Shown: positions 17,361 through 26,507 of the stretch, one piece after another | How the letters are laid out: each line of letters begins with the position of its first letter | How positions within the stretch are numbered: the first letter of the stretch is position 1 | Assembly: GCF_030283145.1 (NCBI RefSeq) | Contig: NZ_JASNWE010000001.1 | Location: 1,966,176 to 2,030,175 of the forward strand | DNA length: 64,000 nucleotides | DNA from: Actinomadura xylanilytica | GTDB lineage: Bacteria > Actinomycetota > Actinomycetes > Streptosporangiales > Streptosporangiaceae | Direction: 5' to 3' | Notes under the pieces: model-generated | Seen by the model: the letters and a program-made list of their open reading frames with translations, nothing else | The model's database searches: none | What the model was told of the DNA's origin: nothing | Program-made: the position numbers and the translations under genes

Positions 17361-17954
17361 GTGGATCCACTCGGCATCAAAGGCGCTTTCTCGTTCTCCC
17401 CCCGTGTGCACGGCGACGGCCGGGGCTCGTTCCACGAGTGGTTCCGGAGCGACCTGCTCCAGAAGCAGACCGGGCATCCCCTGCACCTCGCACAGGCCAA
17501 CTGCTCGATCTCGGCCCGCGGTGCCCTGCGCGGCGTCCATTTCGCCGACGTCCCGCCCGGGCAGGCCAAGTACATCACCTGCGTCCGGGGGGCGATCCTC
17601 GACGTGGTCGTCGATCTGCGCGTCGGGTCGCCGACGTTCGGCACGTGGGAGGCGGCGCGGCTCGACGACGAGGAGCACCGCTGCCTCTACATCGCCGAGG
17701 GTCTCGGCCACGCGTTCATGGCGCTGACCGATGACGCCACGGTGGTCTACCTGTGCTCGGAGTCCTACAGCCCCGAACGTGAGCACGGCGTGCACCCCCT
17801 CGACCCCGAGCTCGGCATCGAGTGGCCGGCCGGGATCGAGCCGGCCCTGTCGGCCAAGGACGCCGCCGCCCCCTCGTTCGCCGAGGCGCGCGACTCCGGC
17901 CTGCTCCCCGATTACCGGCAGTGCCTCGACTATTACGCCGTACTCGGCGCCTAG
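17361..17954 (+). CDS. rmlC: dTDP-4-dehydrorhamnose 3,5-epimerase
   Basis: 197 aa cupin-fold epimerase, third step of dTDP-L-rhamnose synthesis. Seen: DGRGSFHEWFRSD, ALRGVHFADVPPGQAKYITC with the catalytic His of the LRG-x-H motif, VVVDLRVGSPTFGTW, and EGLGHAFMALTDDATVVYLCS. Length matches the family. Starts with GTG at 17361. Unlike the other three rml genes it is on the plus strand, convergent with rmlD (37 nt between stops), so it is transcribed separately. No better paralogue in the window. Confidence 0.92.
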   Translation: MDPLGIKGAFSFSPRVHGDGRGSFHEWFRSDLLQKQTGHPLHLAQANCSISARGALRGVHFADVPPGQAKYITCVRGAILDVVVDLRVGSPTFGTWEAARLDDEEHRCLYIAEGLGHAFMALTDDATVVYLCSESYSPEREHGVHPLDPELGIEWPAGIEPALSAKDAAAPSFAEARDSGLLPDYRQCLDYYAVLGA

Positions 17955-17991
17955 AGAGGCCGCTCTTTACCAGGAGTTGCCGGAGCGCCCG

Positions 17992-18839
17992 TCAGCGCAG
18001 CTCCGGCCAGGCGGCGTGGAGCGCCTCGCGCCAGTCGCGGATCGGCGGCAGCCCGGCGGCGGGCCAGCGGCCGTGGCCGAGGACGCTGTTGGACGGGCGC
18101 GGCGCGGGCCGCGGGAACCGGTCGCTCGTCGTCGGGCGCACCCGGCCGGGATCGAGGCCGAGCAGGGTGAAGACCTCGCGGGCCAGGCCGTGCCAGGTCG
18201 TGCCGCCCCCGCTGGTGCCGTGGTAGACGCCGGGCGGCGCGGCGGAACCGGCCAGCGCGATGACCTGGTCGGCGAGGTCGCCGGTCCAGGTGGGCTGCCC
18301 CCGCTGGTCGGCGACGACGTCGACGGTCTCCCGGGTCGCGGCCAGGCCCGCCATCGTCCGGACGAAGTTGGGGCCGTGCGCCCCGTACAGCCAGGCGGTG
18401 CGCACCACGTAGCCGGTGCCGGCGGCGAGCACGGCGCGCTCGCCCGCGAGCTTGGTGCGGCCGTAGGCGTTCGCCGGACGGGTGGGCGCGTCCTCGGCGT
18501 ACGGCCCGGACCCGGTCCCGTCGAAGACGTAGTCGGTCGAGATCTGCACCAGCGTGGCGCCGGTGCCGGCGCAGGCCGCGGCGAGGTGCCGCACCGCGGT
18601 GCCGTTGACGGCGAGCGCGGCGTCCTCGTCGGTCTCGGCGTCGTCGACGGCGGTCCAGGCGGCGCAGTTGACCACGGTCGCCGGCCGGTGCCGGTCCAGT
18701 GCGGCGCGGACGGACTCCGGATCGCGCAGGTCGAGGACGTCGCGGGCGGGGGCGGCGACCTCGTGGCCGGCGGCGCGCAGCCGGGCGACCAGGTCGGTGC
18801 CGAGCATCCCGCCGCCGCCGGTGACCAGCCAGCCCGCCG

Positions 18840-18843
<4 letters not shown>
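17992..18843 (-). CDS. rmlD: dTDP-4-dehydrorhamnose reductase
   Basis: About 283 aa. NAD(P)H-dependent reductase of the extended SDR fold that makes dTDP-L-rhamnose. TGGGGMLGTDLVARL is the nucleotide-binding loop; QISTDYVFDGTGSGPY and YGRTKLAGE (Tyr-x3-Lys) are the catalytic signatures; FPRPAPRPSNSVL near the end matches the RmlD C-terminal substrate region. GTG start at 18841-18843 overlaps the rmlB stop (GTGA). Last gene of operon rmlA-rmlB-rmlD. Confidence 0.93.
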
Positions 18844-19819
<976 letters not shown>

Positions 19820-19823
<4 letters not shown>

Positions 19824-20887
19824 GTGCCGATCTGCACTTTGCTGTGATCTCCCAGGACGAGCCGGTGCGCCTTCGGGACGCGCGGGGCGGGTGTGACCTC
19901 GGCCTCGCGGCCGATCAGCGAGCACTCGATCCGGCCGACGCCGACGATCGAGGCGCCGCGCAGCACGATGGAGTACTCGATCTCGCTGTCGACGACCGCG
20001 CAGTCGCGGTCGATGGAGGTGAACGGGCCGAGGTAGGAGTCACGGACGCGGGATCCGGCGCCGACGATGACCGGGCCGACGATCCGCGACCCGGTGACGG
20101 TGGCGCCCGCCTCCACCACCACCCGGCCGATCAGCTCGCTGGCCGCGTCGACCTCGCCGCGCACCGACGGCTCGACGCTCTCCAGCACCAGCCGGTTGAC
20201 CTCCAGCATGTCGGTGACGTTGCCGGTGTCCTTCCAGTAGCCGGAGATCACCGTGGACTCGACCCGGTGCCCGTGGTCGAGCAGCCACTGGATCGCGTCG
20301 GTGATCTCCAGTTCGCCCCGCCAGGACGGCTTCAGCCGCGCGACCGCCTCGTGCACGGCGGAGCTGAACAGGTAGACGCCGACCAGTGCCAGGTCGCTCT
20401 TGGGATGCTCGGGCTTCTCCTCCAGGCCGACCACCCGGCCCTCGGAGTCGAGCTCGGCCACCCCGAACGCGCTCGGGTCCGACACCCGGGTCAGCATGAT
20501 CTGCGCCTGCGGACGCTCGGCGCGGAACCGGTCGACCAGCCCGTCGATGCCGCCGACCACGAAGTTGTCGCCCAGGTACATGACGAAGTCGTCGTCGCCG
20601 AGGTACTCGCGGGCGATCAGCACGGCGTGCGCGAGCCCGCGCGGCGCGTCCTGCGGCAGGTAGGTGACCTGGAGGCCGAACGCCGAGCCGTCGCCGACCG
20701 CCTGCTCGATCTCGGCGGCGGTGTCGCCCACGACGATGCCGACCTCGCGGACGCCCGCGTCGCGGATCGCCTCCAGCCCGTAGAACAGCACCGGCTTGTT
20801 GGCGACCGGGACGAGCTGCTTGGCGGAGGTGTGCGTGATCGGCCGCAGCCTGGACCCGGCGCCGCCCGCCAGGACCAGCGCCTTCAC
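19820..20887 (-). CDS. rmlA: Glucose-1-phosphate thymidylyltransferase, long form
   Basis: 355 aa. Makes dTDP-glucose from dTTP and glucose-1-phosphate. LVLAGGAGSRLRPITHTSAK is the nucleotidyltransferase signature and VMYLGDNFV the metal-binding Asp region. The C-terminal ~110 residues have hexapeptide-like repeats (GRVVVEAGATVTGSRIVGPV), as in the long RmlA/StrD class, which is longer than the ~290-residue enterobacterial form. GTG start at 20885-20887, first gene of the rml operon. The 140-bp gap to cysN contains the cysN terminator, so the promoter must lie in about 20890-20990. Confidence 0.92.
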
Positions 20888-20991
20888 GGGCCGGTCCGGG
20901 GGAACGGGCCCGGGGGGACGAGCATGCTCAAGGGGGCTCCAGGGTGCGGTGCCGGCTGGACTCTGACATTACCGGCAGCCGGCCTCCGATG

Positions 20992-21022
20992 CCGCCGGAC
21001 CGGCGGATGGCCGGTCCGGCGG
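20992..21022 (-). terminator. Hairpin after cysN
   Basis: Perfect 13-bp stem CCGCCGGACCGGC (20992-21004) / GCCGGTCCGGCGG (21010-21022), 5-nt loop, 9 nt after the cysN stop. Separates cysDN from the rml operon. Confidence 0.8.
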
Positions 21023-21031
21023 GGGCGTGTT

Positions 21032-22309
21032 CTAGCGGGCTCCGGTGATCATTCCTGCGGCGACGGTGTTGTTGGTGGCCTCGTCGATGAGGATGAACCC
21101 GCCGGTGAGGCGGTTGCGGCCGTAGTCGTCGACGAACAGCGGCTGGGTGACGCGCAGCCCGATCCGGCCGATCTCGTTGAGGCCGAGGCCGGTGGCGTTC
21201 TCGTCGCGGTGCAGGGTGTTGACGTCGAGCCGGTAGTGCAGGCCCGTGACCAGGGTGCGGGCGGTGCGGGTGGTGTGCTTGATCACCAGCTTCATCCGCG
21301 GGGTGAGCTGCCGGTCGGGCGTCATCCAGCACACCATCGCATCGAGGTCCTGGGCGACCTCGGGCCGGTTGTTCGGCCGCGCGATCATGTCGCCGCGGGA
21401 GATGTCGATCTCGTCGGCCAGCCGGAGCGTCACCGACATCGGCGCGTACGCCTCGGTGACCGGGCCGGCCGGGCCGTCGATGTGGGTGATCGTGGTGGTC
21501 AGCCCGGACGGCAGGTGCACCACCTCGTCGCCCGGCTTGAGCACCCCGCCCGCCACCTGGCCCGCGTAGCCGCGGTAGTCGTGCAGGTCGGGGTCCGTGG
21601 AGGCGTGCGGACGGATCACCGACTGCACCGGGAACCGCACGTCGATCAGGTTGCGGTCGGAGGCGATGTGGACGTGCTCCAGGTGGTGCAGCAGCGACGA
21701 CCCCTCGTACCAGGGCATGTTCACGCTGCGCTCGACCACGTTGTCGCCGTGCAGCGCCGACAGCGGGATGAAGGTCAGGTCGCCGACCTCCAGCTTGGAC
21801 GCGAACGCGGTGAACTCGTCGCAGATCCGCCGGTAGACGTCCTGGTCGTAGTCGACCAGGTCCATCTTGTTGACCGCCACCACCAGGTGCGGCACCTTCA
21901 GCAGCGTGGTCAGGAAGGCGTGCCGCCGGGACTGCTCCAGGATCCCCTTGCGGGCGTCGACCAGGATGATCGCCAGATCGGCGGTGGAGGCCCCGGTCAC
22001 CATGTTGCGGGTGTACTGGATGTGCCCGGGGGTGTCGGCGATGATGAACTTACGGCGCGGCGTCGCGAAGTACCGGTAGGCCACGTCGATGGTGATGCCC
22101 TGCTCGCGCTCGGCCCGCAGGCCGTCGGTCAGCAGCGCCAGGTTGGTGTACTCCTCGCCGCGGTCCGCCGAGGTGCGCTCGACCGACTCCAGCTGGTCCT
22201 CGAAGATCGACTTGGAGTCGAACAGGAGCCGCCCGATCAGTGTCGACTTGCCGTCGTCGACGCTGCCCGCGGTGGCGAACCGCAGGATGTCCATCTGCTT
22301 GCCGGGCAT
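21032..22309 (-). CDS. cysN: Sulfate adenylyltransferase large (GTPase) subunit
   Basis: 425 aa. GTPase partner of CysD that drives APS formation from sulfate and ATP. G motifs are clear: GSVDDGKSTLIGRLL (P-loop), DTPGHIQYTRNM (G3) and NKMDLVDYD (G4), followed by two beta-barrel domains as in EF-Tu-like proteins (DRQLTPRMKLVIKHTTRT). It lacks a fused APS kinase domain, so PAPS would need a separate CysC such as the one at the left edge. ATG overlaps the cysD stop (ATGA). Placed between the rml operon and cysQ. Confidence 0.95.
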   Translation of the reverse strand: MPGKQMDILRFATAGSVDDGKSTLIGRLLFDSKSIFEDQLESVERTSADRGEEYTNLALLTDGLRAEREQGITIDVAYRYFATPRRKFIIADTPGHIQYTRNMVTGASTADLAIILVDARKGILEQSRRHAFLTTLLKVPHLVVAVNKMDLVDYDQDVYRRICDEFTAFASKLEVGDLTFIPLSALHGDNVVERSVNMPWYEGSSLLHHLEHVHIASDRNLIDVRFPVQSVIRPHASTDPDLHDYRGYAGQVAGGVLKPGDEVVHLPSGLTTTITHIDGPAGPVTEAYAPMSVTLRLADEIDISRGDMIARPNNRPEVAQDLDAMVCWMTPDRQLTPRMKLVIKHTTRTARTLVTGLHYRLDVNTLHRDENATGLGLNEIGRIGLRVTQPLFVDDYGRNRLTGGFILIDEATNNTVAAGMITGAR

Positions 22310-23223
22310 CAGAAGTAGCCCTCCTTCTTGCGGTCCTCCATCGCGGCCTCGCTGGCCCGGTCATCGGCTCGGGTCTGGCCGCGCTCGGTGATCCGCGTCG
22401 CCGCGATCTCCTCGATCACCTCGTCCAGCCCCGCCGCGTTCGACTTCACCGCGCCGGTGCACGACGCGTCGCCCACCGTGCGGTAGCGGACGGTCGCCTC
22501 GAACGCGGGCTCGTCCTCGCCGCGGTTGGCGTAGGACAGGTCGGCCAGCAGCATCCCGTCGCGCTCGAACACCGCGCGCGCGTGCGCGAAGTAGATCGAG
22601 GGGAGCTCCAGCCTCTCGCGCCGCACGTAGTCCCAGATGTCGAGCTCGGTCCAGTTCGACAGCGGGAACACCCGCACGTGCTCGCCGCGCCTGATCCGGG
22701 TGTTGAACAGGTTCCACAGCTCGGGCCGCTGGTTCTTGGGGTCCCACTGCCCGAACTCGTCGCGGAACGACACCACCCGCTCCTTCGCCCGCGCCTTCTC
22801 CTCGTCGCGGCGCGCGCCGCCGAACGCCGCGTCGAACCCGTGCTCCTCCAGCGCGTCCAGCAGCGTGACGGTCTGCAACCGGTTGCGCGAGGCGCGGCGG
22901 CCGGTCTCCTCGACCACCCGGCCCGAGTCGATCGACTCCTGCACCGAGGCCACCACCAGCCGCAGGCCCAGCTCGGCGACCCGCCGGTCGCGGTACTCGA
23001 TCACCTCGGGGAAGTTGTGACCGGTGTCGACGTGCATCACCGGGAACGGGATCGGCGCCGGCCAGAAGGCCTTCTGCGCCAGCCGCAGCATCACGATGCT
23101 GTCTTTGCCGCCCGAGAACAGCAGGACCGGCCGCTCGAACTCCGCGGCCACCTCCCGGATGATGTGGATCGACTCGGCTTCCAGAACGTCCAACTGGGAC
23201 AGGACATAATCGCAGCGCTGCAT
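22309..23223 (-). CDS. cysD: Sulfate adenylyltransferase small (catalytic) subunit
   Basis: 304 aa, PP-loop ATP pyrophosphatase family. FSGGKDSIVMLRLAQKAFWP carries the PP-loop; MHVDTGHNFPEVIEYRD, FGGARRDEEKARAKER and FPLSNWTELDIWDYVRRE are CysD landmarks. The end RADDRASEAAMEDRKKEGYF is the usual CysD C-terminus. ATG at 23221-23223 (MQRCDYVLSQLDVLEAE) fits the family start; the longer frame upstream adds nothing conserved. Probably co-transcribed with cysN and perhaps with cysQ, whose stop is 88 nt upstream. Confidence 0.95.
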   Translation of the reverse strand: MQRCDYVLSQLDVLEAESIHIIREVAAEFERPVLLFSGGKDSIVMLRLAQKAFWPAPIPFPVMHVDTGHNFPEVIEYRDRRVAELGLRLVVASVQESIDSGRVVEETGRRASRNRLQTVTLLDALEEHGFDAAFGGARRDEEKARAKERVVSFRDEFGQWDPKNQRPELWNLFNTRIRRGEHVRVFPLSNWTELDIWDYVRRERLELPSIYFAHARAVFERDGMLLADLSYANRGEDEPAFEATVRYRTVGDASCTGAVKSNAAGLDEVIEEIAATRITERGQTRADDRASEAAMEDRKKEGYF

Positions 23224-23311
23224 GGTATGGGGCTTCTCTCCACGCTCTCTGACAGATGCACCGTTGTCTTCGGATGTCGCTGGTCGGGATGTCACTGGTC
23301 GCGGCGCCCGG

Positions 23312-24211
23312 TCATTTCGGCAGGGCGTCGCGGACGTCCCTGATGCCGGACAGCAGCATCGATGCCGACACGGGATGACACACCAGGATATCCGGCAACC
23401 GGGGATCCTCCCGGTTGTAAACCAAAGGGTCACCGTCGACGCGCGAGGCGTGCGCGCCGGCGGCGAGGGCCACCGCGGCGGGCGCGGCCGAGTCCCATTC
23501 GTACTGGCCGCCCGCGTGCACGTAGGCGTCGACCTCGCCGAGCAGCACCGCGGAGATCTTGGCGCCGGCCGAGCCGATCGGGACCAGCTCGACGTCGAGA
23601 TCGAGCCGGTCCGCGAGCTGCCGGACGAACTCGGGCGGGCGGGTGCGGCTGACGGCGATGCGCAGCCTGCCGGTCTCGGGCGCGGGCGCGTGCAGTGCCG
23701 ACTCGGAGCTGCCGCCGGGCTTGCCCGGAGCGTTCCTGACGACCAGCGCGCCTCCGGGGGCGGCGGTGCGGAGCGTCCGGCCCTGGGCGGGGAGCGCCAC
23801 GGCGCCGGCGGTCAGCCGTCCCTTCTCCCAGAGCGCCACATGGACGGCCCAGTCGCGGCGGCCCTCTTCGGAGAACTCGCGGGTCCCGTCCAGCGGGTCG
23901 ACGATCCACACCCGGCCCGCGGAGAGCCGCACGGCGTCGGCGGTGTTGCCGGTCGGCGCCCGGTCGGCCGCCGCGCCCTGGGCGCGCTTGCCCGCGACGG
24001 AGGCCCGGCCCTCCTCGGAGAGGATCGAGTCGTCCGGACAGCGCTCGGCCAGGGCCGCCATCAGGTACTCGTGCGCCCGCAGGTCGCCGGTGTCCTTGAG
24101 GACGCGCGCGTCGGCGAAGCCGACCTCGTCGCGCACCTCCAGCAGCAGGCGCCCCGCGGCATCGGCGAGCTCGCCCGCCAGCGCGTGGTCGTCTCCGGGG
24201 GTCTCCGTCAT
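23312..24211 (-). CDS. cysQ: 3'(2'),5'-bisphosphate nucleotidase (CysQ)
   Basis: About 299 aa inositol-monophosphatase-fold enzyme. It hydrolyses PAP, the by-product of sulfotransfer, to AMP, and can drain PAPS. Metal site motifs: ILSEEG, DPLDGTREF, and YEWDSAAPAAVALAAG. The run GSAGAKISAVLLGEVDAYVH is typical of CysQ. ATG at 24211 (MTETPGDD) is the first start that gives a normal N-terminus. Same strand and just upstream of cysD-cysN. Some actinobacterial homologues also act on fructose-1,6-bisphosphate or inositol phosphate; context favours PAP. Confidence 0.9.
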   Translation of the reverse strand: MTETPGDDHALAGELADAAGRLLLEVRDEVGFADARVLKDTGDLRAHEYLMAALAERCPDDSILSEEGRASVAGKRAQGAAADRAPTGNTADAVRLSAGRVWIVDPLDGTREFSEEGRRDWAVHVALWEKGRLTAGAVALPAQGRTLRTAAPGGALVVRNAPGKPGGSSESALHAPAPETGRLRIAVSRTRPPEFVRQLADRLDLDVELVPIGSAGAKISAVLLGEVDAYVHAGGQYEWDSAAPAAVALAAGAHASRVDGDPLVYNREDPRLPDILVCHPVSASMLLSGIRDVRDALPK

Positions 24212-24334
24212 GATCACATTCCCGACTCGACTGGTCTGTTGGGTACACATTCTCACGTGCGCCCCAAGCGCCGCCCCGCGGGGAGTATCAGCAGGCCGGT
24301 CGCCGGCGCGGACGCGCTGCCGCGCGCAGTCAAA

Positions 24335-24350
24335 TAAACGCTCTTGTTTA
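24335..24350 (+). promoter_or_regulatory. TAAAC-N6-GTTTA palindrome at the SDR promoter
   Basis: TAAACGCTCTTGTTTA lies 20 bp before the SDR start in an AT-rich patch and overlaps a possible -10 (TTTACT, 24347-24352). Size and symmetry suit a TetR-type operator; the TetR gene at 25874-26494 is the obvious candidate partner (inference). Confidence 0.5.
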
Positions 24351-24369
24351 CTGGTGGTACCGTCCCCGC

Positions 24370-25257
24370 ATGGTCGGGAACATAGTGGGACGAATCGATC
24401 GCACGCCCTCACTCACGGGCCGCCGAGTGCTGATCACCGGGGCCGCCCGCGGCATCGGCGCGGCGCTGGCCGAACGGCTGCACGCCCGCGGCGCCCGGGT
24501 GGCGCTGGCCGGGCTGGAACCGGACGCCCTCGCCGCCGTCGCCGCCCGCTGCGGGGACGCGCCGTGGTGGCCCTGCGACGTGACCGACCGCGCCCAGGTC
24601 GAAGCGGCGGTCGCCGGAACGGTGCGCGCCCTCGGCGGCCTGGACGCGGTCGTCGCCAACGCGGGCGTCGCCGCGCAGCTGCCGATGATCGGCGGCGACC
24701 CGGGGGTGATGGAGCGCACGATGCGGGTCAACGTGCTCGGCACCTACAACACCCTGAGCATCGCTGGCCCGCACATCGCGCACCCGCGCGGCTACGCCCT
24801 GGCGGTCGCGTCGGCCGCCGCGGCGGCCAACCTGCCGCTGCTCGGCGCCTACAGCGCGTCCAAGGCCGCCGTCGAGGCGCTCGGCAACACCCTGCGCAGC
24901 GAGCTGCGCCCCTACGGCGCACGCGCCGGCGTGGCCTACTTCGCCGAGCTCGACACCGACATGACCAGCCGGGGATTCGGCACCCGCGCGGCCGAGACGC
25001 TGCTCGGCTCCGGCACCGCGATCTCCCGCGTCTCCCGCGTCACCCCGCTCAAGGCCGGGATCGACGCGCTGGAGCGCGGCATCGCCTGGCGGTCGGCCCG
25101 CGTCGTGGCGCCCTGGTGGGTCGCGGCCGTGCTGCCCGCCCGGATGCTCGCACAGCCCGTGATCGACCACGTCGTCCAGGGACGGCTGCGCGAGGCCCTG
25201 GAGATCGCCCGGGACGAGCGGGTCGCGCTCACCACCGAGCAGCCGGACGTCCCGTGA
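24370..25257 (+). CDS. Short-chain dehydrogenase/reductase
   Basis: 295 aa classical SDR. ITGAARGIGAALAERL is the TG-x3-G-x-G cofactor loop, CDVTDRAQVEAAV the acidic residue after beta3, VVANAGVAA the NAG motif, and YSASKAAVEALGNTL the catalytic Tyr-x3-Lys. C-terminal ~60 residues are hydrophobic (VVAPWWVAAVLPARML), suggesting membrane association. GTGA overlap with the CMD-family gene downstream. Substrate unknown; module with CMD protein and TetR is reminiscent of lipid or xenobiotic oxidation genes rather than glycan synthesis. Confidence 0.88.
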   Translation: MVGNIVGRIDRTPSLTGRRVLITGAARGIGAALAERLHARGARVALAGLEPDALAAVAARCGDAPWWPCDVTDRAQVEAAVAGTVRALGGLDAVVANAGVAAQLPMIGGDPGVMERTMRVNVLGTYNTLSIAGPHIAHPRGYALAVASAAAAANLPLLGAYSASKAAVEALGNTLRSELRPYGARAGVAYFAELDTDMTSRGFGTRAAETLLGSGTAISRVSRVTPLKAGIDALERGIAWRSARVVAPWWVAAVLPARMLAQPVIDHVVQGRLREALEIARDERVALTTEQPDVP

Positions 25258-25814
25258 CCGCCCGCGTCCGCCCCGGCGGGCCGGCCGACATCGGCCCGCT
25301 CGCCTGGGCGCTCACCCGCGTCTCGGGACTGGTCGCCGGGACCGGCCCGCCGAACCTGTTCCGCACCCTCGGCCGGCACCGCCGGCTCTTCCCCGCCTGG
25401 CTGTGGTTCGCCGGGACGCTGATGCCCGGCGGGCGGCTGCCGCGCCGCGAGAGCGAGCTGGTCATCCTGCGCGTCGCGCACCTGCGCGCGTGCCGGTACG
25501 AGTTCGACCACCACGTCCGGCTCGGCCGCCGGGCCGGAATCGGCCCCGCCGAGGTCGAGCGGATCACCTCCGGCCCCGGCGCCGAAGGCTGGACGCCCCG
25601 GGAGCGCGCGCTGCTGACCGCGATCGACCACCTGCACGAGCACCAGGACCTCGACGACGCCACCTGGGCGCTCCTGCGCGCGCACCTCGTCGAGCCCGAG
25701 TGCGTCGAGCTGTGCATGCTGGCCGGGCACTACGAGATGCTGGCCACCGTCATCACCGCCCTGCGCATCGAGCCGGACCCCCCGCGCCGCCCGTTCCTCC
25801 GCAAGCGCCGCTGA
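25254..25814 (+). CDS. Carboxymuconolactone decarboxylase/AhpD-like protein
   Basis: 186 aa all-helical AhpD-like protein. RRESELVILRVAHLRACRYEFDHHV contains the CMD core, given here in part: Cys-x-x-Glu-x-x-His-His in place of the Cys-x-x-Cys-x3-His of true AhpD peroxiredoxin partners, so disulfide reductase chemistry is unlikely. A second helical half follows (WTPRERALLTAIDHLHE). GTG at 25254 overlaps the SDR stop (GTGA), so the two are translationally coupled. Function unknown. Confidence 0.82.
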   Translation: MTARVRPGGPADIGPLAWALTRVSGLVAGTGPPNLFRTLGRHRRLFPAWLWFAGTLMPGGRLPRRESELVILRVAHLRACRYEFDHHVRLGRRAGIGPAEVERITSGPGAEGWTPRERALLTAIDHLHEHQDLDDATWALLRAHLVEPECVELCMLAGHYEMLATVITALRIEPDPPRRPFLRKRR

Positions 25815-25836
25815 CCCGGGACGAGCCCCTCAGGGA

Positions 25837-25872
25837 CCGCGCTCGCGGAACCGGCGGACCCGCGCTCGCGGG
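25837..25872. terminator. Small twin hairpins between convergent genes
   Basis: Two copies of CCGCGCTCGCGG-type palindromes (25837-25848 and 25859-25872, the latter CCCGCG-CT-CGCGGG) lie between the CMD gene and the convergent TetR gene. Weak but plausible bidirectional termination signals. Confidence 0.4.
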
Positions 25873-25873
25873 G

Positions 25874-26494
25874 CTACAGGACGCCGTGTTCCTTGAGCGT
25901 GCGCACATGCGCGTTGATGCGCGTCCCCAACTCGCGCAGCGCACCGGCGTCGCCGTCGAGCAGCGGGACGGTCACCATGCTGCTGACCGCCGCCACGATC
26001 GCCCGGCAGCCGAACCGGCCCTCCTCGCCGGGCGCCTCCAGCACCGGCGCCAGCAGACCGGACAGCCGCTCCTGGAACTCGGCCCGACGGGCCAGCGCCT
26101 CCGGACCCGCCGCGTACACCTCCACGACGAACAGCCGCGCGTAGGCCGGCTCGCGGGCCAGCATCTCGACGTAGGTGGTGATGCCCCGCTCGAATCGCTC
26201 CAACGGCCCGCCCGGTCCCGACACCACCGCGTCGAGCCGCTCCTCCAGCCGCCGGGTCGCCTCGTCGAAGGCCGCCATGAAGCAGTCGAGCTTGGACGAG
26301 AACAGCTGGTAGAAGCTCTGCCGCGAGACTCCGGCGCGCTTGAGCACATCGCCCACCGAGGTGTTGACGAAGCCCTGCTCGCTCATCGCCTCGGCCATCG
26401 CCGCGATCAGCCGGCCGCGCTGCGCGCGGGCGACCTCCTCGCGGGACAGCGCGTGCCGGCCACGCGGCAGTCTGCGTGGAACGGACGTGGTCAC
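25874..26494 (-). CDS. TetR/AcrR-family transcriptional regulator
   Basis: 206 aa. N-terminal helix-turn-helix: RLIAAMAEAMSEQGFVNTSV then DVLKRAGVSRQSFYQLFSSK, the classical TetR recognition helix followed by F-Y-x-x-F-x-S-K. The C-terminal ~140 residues are an all-helical ligand domain (TYVEMLAREPAYARLF). Starts with GTG at 26492-26494, 13 nt after the sugar-phosphate transferase stop on the same strand, so it may be read through from that gene. Convergent with the SDR-CMD pair it probably controls. Ligand unknown. Confidence 0.87.
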   Translation of the reverse strand: MTTSVPRRLPRGRHALSREEVARAQRGRLIAAMAEAMSEQGFVNTSVGDVLKRAGVSRQSFYQLFSSKLDCFMAAFDEATRRLEERLDAVVSGPGGPLERFERGITTYVEMLAREPAYARLFVVEVYAAGPEALARRAEFQERLSGLLAPVLEAPGEEGRFGCRAIVAAVSSMVTVPLLDGDAGALRELGTRINAHVRTLKEHGVL

Positions 26495-26507
26495 GATCTC
26501 ACCCTAA

